DNA of 64,000 bases from WHTK01 sp963711035 (GTDB lineage: Bacteria; Chloroflexota; Dehalococcoidia; DSTF01; WHTK01), in contig CAVQCN010000002.1 in the NCBI GenBank assembly GCA_963711035.1, positions 186,001-250,000 on the forward strand. The letters run 5' to 3'. Of this stretch, positions 49,528 to 57,116 are shown in pieces. A program made the position numbers and the translations under genes. Below the pieces are notes generated by a model. That model did not search any database. It saw only the letters and a list, made by a program, of their open reading frames with translations, and was not told the DNA's origin. Each line of letters opens with the position of its first letter. The first letter of the stretch is position 1.

Positions 49528-50751
49528 GTGGTGGCAAGGCACATCCTTCACGTCGATCTCGACGCCTTCTTCGTGGCAGTGGAGCAGGCGCGCCGTCCCG
49601 AGCTGCAGGGCAAGGCCGTCATCGTCGGCGGCGACCCCGACGGCCGCGGCGTCGTCTCGACTGCCTCGTACGAAGCGCGTGCCTTCGGCGTCTTCTCCGG
49701 CCAAGCGCTGCGTACCGCCAAGCGTCTGGCGCCGCACGCCATCTTCCTGCGCGGCGATTTCGCCGAGTACAGCCGTGTCTCCGGCGTCTTCCATGCCATC
49801 CTGCGAGACTTCACCCCGCTGGTCGATCCGGGTGGCCTGGACGAGGCTTACCTCGACGTTACGGGTTGCGAGGGGTTGATCGGGCCTCCGCTACAGGCTG
49901 CTGCCTCGATTCGGGCGCGCGTGCGAGCCGAGACGGGGCTGGCGGCGTCGGTGGGTATTGCCAGCAGCCGGCTCGTCGCCAAGGTGGCGTCCGACCGCGC
50001 CAAGCCGGACGGCGTGCTGGACGTGCCTGACGGTGAAGGCGCAGCCTTCCTGGCCCCGATGCCGCTGCGCGCCCTGCCGATGCTTGGCCCCAGCATCGAG
50101 GCAAAGCTGCACAACCTGGGCCTGGCCACGATCGGCCAATTGGCAGCGCTGCCGGATGCGACGCTGCAGGGCCTCTTCGGTCCACACGGGGCCGTGTTGG
50201 GCCGCCGCGCCCGCGGCATCGACGACACGCCCGTCGGCGGCGTCGACGAAGGGCCGCGCTCGATCAGCCGGGAGGGTACCTTCAACGAAGACGTCGCCGC
50301 CGGCAACAGGCTGCGATCCGTCCTGCGCTCCTACAGCGAGAGCGTCGGCTCGCAGCTGCGCGCCAAGGGCCTGCGCGCCCGTACTGTCGGCCTCAAGCTG
50401 CGCTTCGGCGACTTCACGACCCTGTCTCGCAGCGTCACGCTGCGCCGACCGGCCAGCTCCGACGACGCCATTTTCGCCGCTGCCTGCGAGCTGCTGGACA
50501 AGGCCTGGAACGGCCGGCCTGTGCGTCTCATCGGCGTCGGCGTGAGCAACCTTGGGCCTGACGCGCAGCAGCTGGCATTGCAGCCCGGCGCCGCCGAGCG
50601 GCAGGAATCGCTTAGCGCCGTGATCGACCAGGTCCGGCGCAAGTACGGCTCTCGCAGCCTGCAAACCGGCCGCACCGCCTTCCGGCAGGCTGCTGCCGAT
50701 GACGACGACGTGCTGGAACGGCGCACAGGGCTGTCGTCACAGTTGCATTGA
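49528..50751 (+). CDS. dinB: DNA polymerase IV
   Basis: The 407-residue Y-family polymerase copies damaged templates. The palm catalytic residues are D10 in HVDLDAFFVAVEQ and D105-E106 in GLDEAYLDVTG; GRGVVSTASYEARAFGV is the Y-family fingers segment. The thumb and little finger follow (VGIASSRLVAKVASDRAKPD, LRALPMLGPSIEAKLHNLGL, SREGTFNEDV). The usual S-I-D-E motif reads G-L-D-E here. A short acidic tail ends the protein; a clamp-binding motif is not obvious. The GTG start lies next to a promoter with TTGACA and after two operator-like repeats, suggesting damage or ligand control. Confidence 0.93.
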   Translation: MVARHILHVDLDAFFVAVEQARRPELQGKAVIVGGDPDGRGVVSTASYEARAFGVFSGQALRTAKRLAPHAIFLRGDFAEYSRVSGVFHAILRDFTPLVDPGGLDEAYLDVTGCEGLIGPPLQAAASIRARVRAETGLAASVGIASSRLVAKVASDRAKPDGVLDVPDGEGAAFLAPMPLRALPMLGPSIEAKLHNLGLATIGQLAALPDATLQGLFGPHGAVLGRRARGIDDTPVGGVDEGPRSISREGTFNEDVAAGNRLRSVLRSYSESVGSQLRAKGLRARTVGLKLRFGDFTTLSRSVTLRRPASSDDAIFAAACELLDKAWNGRPVRLIGVGVSNLGPDAQQLALQPGAAERQESLSAVIDQVRRKYGSRSLQTGRTAFRQAAADDDDVLERRTGLSSQLH

Positions 50752-50781
50752 CGGCAGCAGCGCGCCCGTGCCCGCGTGCGT

Positions 50782-50787
50782 TAGAAT
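50782..50787 (+). promoter_or_regulatory. -10 element before the BldC/MerR-like gene
   Basis: TAGAAT, extended to TAGAATCC, 32 bases before the ATG. No good -35 at the usual distance. Confidence 0.35.
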
Positions 50788-50819
50788 CCAGTACGTTCAC
50801 CCCACCTGGAAAGCAGACG

Positions 50820-51509
50820 ATGTCGGACACCAGCCAGACTCCCCGTCCTTCTAGCAATAACTCGCGGTGGGTAACCCTGCGTCGCGCCTGCGAGATCCTC
50901 GGCGTCGACGAGTCCACGCTGCGCCGCTGGGCCGATTCCGGGCGCCTGCGCGCCTTTCGCACGCCGGGCGGACACCGGCGCTTCTCGCTCACCAACCTCG
51001 AGGAGATGGTGGCCGGCGACAGCCGCCACCGCAGCTCGGAAGAGGTCGAGCGCCTCGCGGTGTCGCGCATCCGGCGCCAGCTACAGCGTGCCCGCGAGCA
51101 AGACGACGGCTGGTACGCCAGCCTCTCGGAGGAGAACCGCCAGCAGCTGCGCGATCTGGGCCGCCGGTTGATCGAGATGGCCGGCGAGTACCTGGACAAG
51201 CGCTCGCGCCGTACCAGCCTGCTGGACGAGGCGTTAGAGGTAGGCGGCGCCTACGGCCGCGTCCTGATCGACGCGGGGCTGCCGCTGGCCAGCGCCGTCG
51301 GCGCCTACATCGGCTTTCGCAAGACGATGGACGAGACGACGCGCCAGGCGGCTATCCGCGAGTCGCTGCCGGTGGAGGATGCGCTCAGCGCTATCGGGCA
51401 GGTCCACACGCTGGGCGACCAGGTGCTGCTCGGTATCTCGGCAGCCTACGAAGCGTTTTCGTATGAGGACGGTGACCTGGACGGGCAGGTCGGGATGGTT
51501 CATGCCTGA
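50820..51509 (+). CDS. BldC/MerR-like DNA-binding protein with a C-terminal sensor-like domain
   Basis: The 229-residue protein has an N-terminal winged HTH of the MerR/BldC/excisionase type (WVTLRRACEILGVDESTLRR, AFRTPGGHRRFSLTNLEEM). A central acidic/basic linker and a helical C-terminal domain of about 130 residues follow (LSEENRQQLRDLGRRLIEMA, YGRVLIDAGLPLASAVGAYI, DALSAIGQVHTLGDQVLLGI). The helical part resembles the helical domains of globin/RsbR-type sensors but I cannot name it. The ATG follows CACCTGGAAAGCAGACG. Its HTH is a paralogue of the small HTH protein that opens the heme operon 400 bases downstream. Confidence 0.75.
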   Translation: MSDTSQTPRPSSNNSRWVTLRRACEILGVDESTLRRWADSGRLRAFRTPGGHRRFSLTNLEEMVAGDSRHRSSEEVERLAVSRIRRQLQRAREQDDGWYASLSEENRQQLRDLGRRLIEMAGEYLDKRSRRTSLLDEALEVGGAYGRVLIDAGLPLASAVGAYIGFRKTMDETTRQAAIRESLPVEDALSAIGQVHTLGDQVLLGISAAYEAFSYEDGDLDGQVGMVHA

Positions 51510-51747
51510 CCGTCGCCTGAAGCCGCCGTCGCGTCACGGGGAGCGTCCGGATCTCGCCGACCGGCTGGCTCGCGCCCACTATGTGCTGCGTGGCGGGTTC
51601 CTCGGAGGACGCTTCCTGCGCACCAACCAGCCTCCGTACTCGGCCCTGCCGGAACCGGACGAAGACCTGGAAGGCTCCGAGCTGAGCGACTTCGAGCGCC
51701 AGCAGGCCATCGCCCGCGAGCGCACGCGCCGCGACGGCCTCACCTAG
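51502..51747 (+). CDS. Small basic protein of unknown function
   Basis: The 81-residue protein begins at an ATG that overlaps the preceding regulator by eight bases, so it is likely coupled to it. It is Arg-rich (MPDRRLKPPSRHGERPDLAD, then RLARAHYVLRGGFLGGRFLR), followed by an acidic segment (EPDEDLEGSELSDFERQQ) and a basic end. No family is recognised. Confidence 0.5.
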   Translation: MPDRRLKPPSRHGERPDLADRLARAHYVLRGGFLGGRFLRTNQPPYSALPEPDEDLEGSELSDFERQQAIARERTRRDGLT

Positions 51748-51924
51748 GCTCCGTGCCGTGTTCGTCTGCCCGAGATGCGGGCTGTGATATCTTTCGCAAA
51801 ATCTTCACAAACCGTCCTGAAACCTCGGTAAACTTGTAAGAACTACCATAGCTCGTACCCAGATTTCCTATTACGATTCTGAGTAAAGCATTGGGCACTT
51901 GCGAGATTTGCTGAAGGTGAGGGG

Positions 51925-52155
51925 ATGAGTGGAGCCTGGCTCGCGGTACACGAAGCTGCCCGCTTTCTCGGCGTCAGTGACCCTACCTTACGCAAATGGA
52001 CCGATAGCGGCCTGATCGAGGCTTGGCGGACGCCGGGTGGCCACCGCCGATATCTTGTCGAGGCGCTGATCCAGTTCCGCGACGGACGAGTCGAGAACGT
52101 GGGCGCGGTGCGCTACCGAAACGGCGCCGCGAGGGAGAGGACGAGGTCATCATGA
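51925..52155 (+). CDS. Small MerR/BldC-type HTH protein heading the heme operon
   Basis: The 76-residue protein is almost only a winged HTH: WLAVHEAARFLGVSDPTLRK, WTDSGLIEAWRTPGGHRRY. The R-T-P-G-G-H-R-R wing is shared with the regulator at 50820. It lacks a sensor domain, as in BldC. The ATG follows AGGTGAGGGG and is preceded by an unusually AT-rich 177-bp promoter region (51748-51924). The gene overlaps the aldo/keto reductase by ATGA, so it is co-expressed with the heme genes and may control them. Confidence 0.8.
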   Translation: MSGAWLAVHEAARFLGVSDPTLRKWTDSGLIEAWRTPGGHRRYLVEALIQFRDGRVENVGAVRYRNGAARERTRSS

Positions 52156-53141
52156 AATACCGGCGGTTGGGCCAGAGCGACGTCACGGTCTCGGAGGTAG
52201 GGTTTGGGGTCTGGACCCTGACGACCGGCTGGTGGGGCCGCTTCGACGAGGCCGAGGTCACCCGCCTTTTGCGCCTGGCCCTCGATCTGGGCGTCACCTT
52301 CTTCGACAACGCCGACGTCTACGGCAACGGCGAAGCTGAGTCGCTGATGGGCCGCGCCCTGGCGCCGGTGCGCAACCAGTGCGTCTACAGCACCAAGATT
52401 GGTTACGACTGGTACAACAACGTGCGAGAGGGCGGCCAGCGCGAGCACCCGCATGACTTCTCGCCGGAGTTCGTGCGCTTCGCCGTCGAGCAGAGCTTGC
52501 GCCGCCTCGGCACCGACCGTATCGACTGGCTGCAGATTCACAACCCGCGTCTCGTCAACCTGGAGGACGACGACCTCATCGCCACGCTGGACGACCTGCA
52601 GCGGGAGGGCAAGCTGCGAGCCTGGGGCGCCGCCCTGGGCCCGGCCATCGGCTGGCTGGACGAAGGCGTCTACGCCATCGACCACCGTCACCTCGACCTG
52701 CAGGTGATTCACAACTTGCTTGAGCAGGAGCCCGGCAGCTTCTTCATCGACGCCGCGCGACGCAACCAGACCGGCCTCGTGGCGCGCGTGCCGCACTCCT
52801 CCGGTCTGCTCGAGGGCCACTACACACTAGAGACCACCTTCCCCGAGGGAGACCACCGTAACCACCGCCCGCGCGAATGGCTGGTGGACGGCGTGCGCAA
52901 GATCGAGCAGCTGCGCTTCCTGGAGCGCGACGACCGGACGATGGGGCAGGCGGCCATCCAGTGGCTGCTGGCCGAGCCGGTCTTCGCCAGCACGCTGCCC
53001 AACATCTACAACGAGGAGCAGCTGCGCGAGTTCGCCGCGGCCAGCGACGCGCCGCCTCTGACCGAAGGCGAGTTGCAACGTGTGCAGGAGCTCTACGACG
53101 CGAACTTCGGCATCGAGCGCCCGGCAGAGGTGGCGTCGTGA
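52152..53141 (+). CDS. Aldo/keto reductase
   Basis: The 329-residue TIM-barrel oxidoreductase has MKYRRLGQSDVTVSEVGFGV, TFFDNADVYGNGEAESLMGR (catalytic Asp, Tyr), VYSTKIGYDWYNN (Lys), and RLGTDRIDWLQIHNPRL (His). NADPH is the likely cofactor. It is translationally coupled to the HTH gene before it (ATGA) and to the AhbAB-like gene after it (GTGA). The tight packing implies a role tied to heme synthesis, but no aldo/keto reductase step in that pathway is known to me. Confidence 0.88.
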   Translation: MKYRRLGQSDVTVSEVGFGVWTLTTGWWGRFDEAEVTRLLRLALDLGVTFFDNADVYGNGEAESLMGRALAPVRNQCVYSTKIGYDWYNNVREGGQREHPHDFSPEFVRFAVEQSLRRLGTDRIDWLQIHNPRLVNLEDDDLIATLDDLQREGKLRAWGAALGPAIGWLDEGVYAIDHRHLDLQVIHNLLEQEPGSFFIDAARRNQTGLVARVPHSSGLLEGHYTLETTFPEGDHRNHRPREWLVDGVRKIEQLRFLERDDRTMGQAAIQWLLAEPVFASTLPNIYNEEQLREFAAASDAPPLTEGELQRVQELYDANFGIERPAEVAS

Positions 53142-54202
53142 CCGTCGCGCCCCTGGAGGGGCTGGACGCCGCGCTGCTCAACCGTATTCAAGACGACTTC
53201 CCGCTCTGCCGCCGGCCCTTCCAGGCCCTGGCCGAGGCTTTCGACACGGACGAGGCCACGGTCATGGCGCGCCTGCAGGCCTCGCGCGACAGCGGCGTGC
53301 TGCGTCAGGTCAGCGCCATTTTCGACACGGCGGCGCTGGGCTATCGCAGCAGCCTGGTCGCTATGCGCATCCCGGCCGAACACCTCAGCGAGGGCGCCCA
53401 GGCGGTGAACTCGCACCCCGGCGTCAGTCACAACTACAAGCGCAACCACGATTTCAACGTTTGGTTCACGGTCGCGGTGCCGCATGACGGCGACCTGGAG
53501 TGGACGGTGCAGCGCATCGCCAAGCTCGCCGGCGCCGAGTCGGCGCGCCTGCTGCCGACACTGAAGCTGTTCAAGATCGGCGTATCGCTGGACATGACCG
53601 GCACGCGCCCCATCGACGCGCGCGGCGCGCCTGAGTACAGCGACGAGCGCCGCAAAGAAGCCTCCCGCATCGCCCTCACCGACTTCGACCGAGACCTGGT
53701 GCGGGCGCTGCAGGACGACATCGAGCTGGTTGAGGAGCCGTTTGCGGCGCCGGCACGCGCTCTTGGTCTGGACCAGGACCGCCTGCTGGATGAGGCGCGG
53801 CGTTTGCAGAAGCAGGGCCACTTGCGCCGCTTCGCCGCCATCCTGCGCCATCGCAAGGCCGGCTTCACGGCCAACGGTATGGCGGTCTGGGCGGTGCCTT
53901 CGGAGCAGGCGGACGAGATCGGCCCCCAGATGGCCTCGTTCCGGTCCGTCAGCCACTGCTACCTGCGGCCGACGTATCCCGACTGGCCCTACAGCATCTT
54001 CACCATGATCCACGCACGCAGCCGCGAGGAGTGCGAGGCCACCGCCGACGCCATCCAGGCGGCGACCGGCATCAACGAGCGCGCCATGCTCTATAGCAGC
54101 ACCGAGTTCCGCAAGATCCGTCTGCGCTACTTCACGGACGATATCGACGGCTGGGAGCGGCGCCAGCGCCAGCTCGAGGCCGAAGAGGAGGCAGCCCGAT
54201 GA
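53138..54202 (+). CDS. Fused AhbA-AhbB-like (siroheme decarboxylase, Lrp/AsnC-type) protein
   Basis: The 354-residue protein is two tandem Lrp/AsnC-like units, as in the siroheme decarboxylase subunits AhbA and AhbB (and NirDL/GH). Unit 1 (about 1-170): LLNRIQDDFPLCRRPFQALA, VLRQVSAIFDTAALGYRSSL, GVSHNYKRNHDFNVWFTVAV. Unit 2 (about 178-354): LVRALQDDIELVEEPFAAPA, LRRFAAILRHRKAGFTANGM, SHCYLRPTYPDWPYSIFTMI. Known homologues remove two acetate carboxyls from siroheme to give didecarboxysiroheme. An alternative is a heme-responsive regulator. It overlaps genes on both sides (GTGA, ATGA) and lies directly before hemQ. Confidence 0.85.
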   Translation: MTVAPLEGLDAALLNRIQDDFPLCRRPFQALAEAFDTDEATVMARLQASRDSGVLRQVSAIFDTAALGYRSSLVAMRIPAEHLSEGAQAVNSHPGVSHNYKRNHDFNVWFTVAVPHDGDLEWTVQRIAKLAGAESARLLPTLKLFKIGVSLDMTGTRPIDARGAPEYSDERRKEASRIALTDFDRDLVRALQDDIELVEEPFAAPARALGLDQDRLLDEARRLQKQGHLRRFAAILRHRKAGFTANGMAVWAVPSEQADEIGPQMASFRSVSHCYLRPTYPDWPYSIFTMIHARSREECEATADAIQAATGINERAMLYSSTEFRKIRLRYFTDDIDGWERRQRQLEAEEEAAR

Positions 54203-54936
54203 CTCAGACCGAAGCCCGGCCGCAGGCCGCCGCCGACACAGAAACGCAGCAGCAGGCCGTCCACTTCTCCTTCTACAAGCTGCGCCCCACCTGGTGGCAG
54301 CTCTCGCCGCAGGAGCGGCGGCAGGCGGGCGAGGACTTCGTCGCGCTGCTGCGCCGCTGGGACGAGAAACTGCTCCTCGTGCCGTACAGCCTCGTCGGCC
54401 TGCGCGCCGACTGCGACATCATGCTCTGGAAGGCGGCCGAAAGCGTCGAGGAGGTGCACCAGCTCGGCATCGATATCGCCGCGTCGGCCATCGGCGCCCA
54501 CCTTGAGCCGAGCTACGCATACCTGTCGCTGACCAAGCGCTCGATTTACGTCCGCGAGCACGAGCACGAGGGCCAGGAGGGCAACCGTCTGCGCATCGCG
54601 CCGGTCGGCGCGAAATACCTCTTCATCTACCCGTTCGTGAAGACGCGCGACTGGTACCGCCTGCCGCAGGAGCGGCGCCAGGAGATGATGAACGAGCACA
54701 TCCGCATCGGCCACACGTATCCGCGCGTGCGCCTCAACACGACCTACTCGTTCGGCCTCGACGACCAGGAGTTCGTGCTCGCCTTCGAGTCCGACTACCC
54801 GAACGACTTCCTCGACCTCGTGATGGAGCTGCGCGGCTCCGAGGCCAGCCAGTACACGCTGCGTGACACGCCGATCTTCACCTGCATCAAGGCAGAGGGC
54901 GACAAGTTACTTGAGTCACTGGGAGTTCGCTCCTAA
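54199..54936 (+). CDS. hemQ: HemQ-type coproheme decarboxylase (chlorite dismutase family)
   Basis: The 245-residue protein has a family-typical sequence: VHFSFYKLRPTWWQLSPQER, KYLFIYPFVKTRDWYRLPQE, RRQEMMNEHIRIGHTYPRVR (with the axial heme His), LNTTYSFGLDDQEFVLAFES and ASQYTLRDTPIFTCI. HemQ converts coproheme to heme b with H2O2. True chlorite dismutases share the fold, but the sequence pattern and operon favour HemQ. It is coupled to the AhbAB-like gene by ATGA and precedes hemA by 23 bases. Confidence 0.92.
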   Translation: MTQTEARPQAAADTETQQQAVHFSFYKLRPTWWQLSPQERRQAGEDFVALLRRWDEKLLLVPYSLVGLRADCDIMLWKAAESVEEVHQLGIDIAASAIGAHLEPSYAYLSLTKRSIYVREHEHEGQEGNRLRIAPVGAKYLFIYPFVKTRDWYRLPQERRQEMMNEHIRIGHTYPRVRLNTTYSFGLDDQEFVLAFESDYPNDFLDLVMELRGSEASQYTLRDTPIFTCIKAEGDKLLESLGVRS

Positions 54937-54959
54937 GTGGCGTTCGAGGTGAGCCGCTG

Positions 54960-56249
54960 ATGCCGTCCTCCGAGGAGAAGCGCTCTGCCAGGATCAGCCA
55001 CCCGATGCACGTCTCCGTGACTGGCATCAGCCACCACGAGACGCCCGTCGAGCTGCGCGAGCTGTTCGCGTTCAACGCCGAGCAGCTCGTGCCCGCGCTG
55101 ACCCGCATCGCCCACCCGGCCGGCGGCGCGGCCATCCTCTCCACCTGCAACCGAACCGAGCTCTATCTCACGTCGGCGCAGCCGCACACCTCCGAGCAGG
55201 CCTTCGAGCAACTCGTCCAGGCCCGCGGCGAGGCGGCGCCCGAGGGCGTCGGCTTTTTCCACCTGCACGGCCGCGAGGCGGTGCGCCACCTGTTCCGCGT
55301 TTCTTCCGGCGTCGATTCCCTCGTCGTCGGCGAGTCCGAAATCCTGGGCCAGGTGCGCGGCGCCTTCTCCGCCGCGACAGCCGCCGGCAGCGGCGACGCC
55401 GTGCTGGCGCGTCTCTTCCACACCGCCCTCCGCGTCGGCCGCCGCGTGCGTACCGAGACGGAGATCGGCGCGCACGGGTTGTCCGTCGCGGCGCTGGGCG
55501 TTTCGCTCAGCCGCCGCATCGTCGGCGACCTGCGGCGCAAGACGGTGCTCGTGGTCGGCGCCGGCGAAGCGGGTCAGCGGTCGGCCGGTGCACTGGTGCA
55601 GAACGGCGTCGGCCGCCTCATGGTGACGACGCGTCGCTCAGGTCTCGCCGACGAGATCGCCCGCGAGCTCAACGGCGTCTCCCTCCCCTGGGACCAGCTG
55701 CCGCAGGCAATCGCCGAGGCCGACGTGATCATCAGCTGCACGGCCGCGCCCGGCGTCATCATCCGCGAATCCGAGGTCGCTGCCGCCATGACAGGCCGCC
55801 CCGACCGCCCTTTGCTCATCGTCGATATCGCCGTGCCGCGCGATGTCGAAAGCTCGGTGCGCGACGTGCCCGGCGTCCACCTCTACGACATCGATGACCT
55901 GCAGGCCGCCGCCGAGCGCAACCTCGAAGCGCGCCTGCGTGAGGTCGACGCCGCCGAGGCCATCGTCGACGAGGAGGCAGCGCGTTTCGAGGCCTGGCTG
56001 GGCGCCCTGCGCGTCACGCCGACGATCGCCGCCCTGCGCGAGCGCGCCGAGAAAGCGCGCCGCCTCGAGCTGGAGCGCACCTTCGCGAAGCTAGGTCACC
56101 TCTCCGACGAAGACCGCACCCGCATCGAGGCGATGAGCCGGGCGCTGGTCAATAAGCTGATGCACGAGCCCGTCACGCGTCTGCGTGAGCAGGGCAGCGA
56201 GCGGCACATCGCGGCGCTGCACGAGCTGTTCGGGCTTGACGACGAGTAA
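54960..56249 (+). CDS. hemA: Glutamyl-tRNA reductase
   Basis: The 429-residue enzyme begins tetrapyrrole synthesis by reducing Glu-tRNA to glutamate-1-semialdehyde. Visible are SVTGISHHETPVELRELFAF, the catalytic Cys in ILSTCNRTELY, VDSLVVGESEILGQVRGAF, RTETEIGAHGLSVAALGVSL and the NADPH domain VLVVGAGEAGQRSAGALV. The C-terminal dimerisation helices are present. The ATG at 54960 is supported by GAGGTGAGCC six bases upstream and adds 15 residues before the usual start; an ATG at 55005 would give the canonical N-terminus. Confidence 0.96.
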   Translation: MPSSEEKRSARISHPMHVSVTGISHHETPVELRELFAFNAEQLVPALTRIAHPAGGAAILSTCNRTELYLTSAQPHTSEQAFEQLVQARGEAAPEGVGFFHLHGREAVRHLFRVSSGVDSLVVGESEILGQVRGAFSAATAAGSGDAVLARLFHTALRVGRRVRTETEIGAHGLSVAALGVSLSRRIVGDLRRKTVLVVGAGEAGQRSAGALVQNGVGRLMVTTRRSGLADEIARELNGVSLPWDQLPQAIAEADVIISCTAAPGVIIRESEVAAAMTGRPDRPLLIVDIAVPRDVESSVRDVPGVHLYDIDDLQAAAERNLEARLREVDAAEAIVDEEAARFEAWLGALRVTPTIAALRERAEKARRLELERTFAKLGHLSDEDRTRIEAMSRALVNKLMHEPVTRLREQGSERHIAALHELFGLDDE

Positions 56250-56303
56250 GACTTTTACACGATGGCGGCTGCGTCTCGCGGCCCTTCACGGTAAGCTGGC
56301 GAC

Positions 56304-57116
56304 GTGAGCGATCCGATTCAGGCGGTTGTCTTCGACTGTTACGGTACCCTGGTTGACTTCGGCGATGACCGCTTCGAGTGGGCGTACGGCCACATCTGCG
56401 CAGAGCAGGGCCTCGACGTCTCCGGCAAAGCCTTCTTCGACAAGTGGATGGAGGTCTGGCGCCGCTTCGAGCCGCCGGAGGCCGTTACGACGCTCCGCAA
56501 CCAGCCGGGCCCCCTGAGTGAAACCGAGCCCAGCCTCAGCCAGCGCGTGCAGCGCCTCTCCGGCGGTCGCAACCGCAGCCTGGCCGGCCCGCCGCCGCCG
56601 TTTCGCCCCTACAAGGACGAATGGCCGGAGCACTTCGGCATCTGTTTCCAGGAACTCGGCGTGCCCGGCGACGCCGATGTGGCCTCGGAGCAGTTGCGCC
56701 AGCTTCTCGGTCAGGCGCCTGCCTACCCCGAGGTGAAAGGCGTGGTCGAAGAGCTGTCGCGGCGTCTGCCCATCGCCGTCATGTCCAACGCCGACAACGA
56801 CTTCCTGCGCCCCTGCCTCGCCTTCAACGGCCTGCGCTTCGAGACGGTCATCTCCTCCGAGGACGTCAGCGCCTACAAGCCCCACTTCTCCATCTTCAGC
56901 GCCACCAGCGATGCTCTGAACCTGCCGCTGACCAGCATCCTCTACGTGGGCGATAGCCGCACCGCGGACGTCATCGGCTCCAAGCACGCTGGCATGCATT
57001 CGGGCTGGATCAACCGCCGCGGCCTCAGTTTCCACCCGGAGGAGGGCGAGGCGCGCCCCTTCGAGCCCGATTACGAGATGGAGACGCTGGAAGACCTGCT
57101 GAGGATTATTGGATGA
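56304..57116 (+). CDS. HAD-superfamily hydrolase
   Basis: The 270-residue protein has the HAD motifs: I, VVFDCYGTLVDFGDD (nucleophile Asp); II, VMSNADNDF; III, the Lys in VSAYKPHFSIFSATSDALNL; IV, ILYVGDSRTADVIGSKHAGM. The cap is helical and carries an insertion rich in Pro/Arg (PPPPFRPYK). It is similar to type II haloacid dehalogenase-like phosphatases. Its GTG start lies 54 bases after hemA and its stop overlaps hemL (ATGA). A function in tetrapyrrole metabolism is suggested only by context. Confidence 0.85.
   Translation: MSDPIQAVVFDCYGTLVDFGDDRFEWAYGHICAEQGLDVSGKAFFDKWMEVWRRFEPPEAVTTLRNQPGPLSETEPSLSQRVQRLSGGRNRSLAGPPPPFRPYKDEWPEHFGICFQELGVPGDADVASEQLRQLLGQAPAYPEVKGVVEELSRRLPIAVMSNADNDFLRPCLAFNGLRFETVISSEDVSAYKPHFSIFSATSDALNLPLTSILYVGDSRTADVIGSKHAGMHSGWINRRGLSFHPEEGEARPFEPDYEMETLEDLLRIIG

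Noticed and set aside
51925..52155. Phage excisionase and integration module
   Set aside because: The HTH resembles excisionase, but no integrase, attachment repeats or phage genes lie near, and the gene is coupled to metabolic genes.
54199..54936. Chlorite dismutase role for the hemQ gene
   Set aside because: The operon with hemA, hemL and AhbAB-like genes and the sequence pattern fit HemQ; no perchlorate reductase genes are near.
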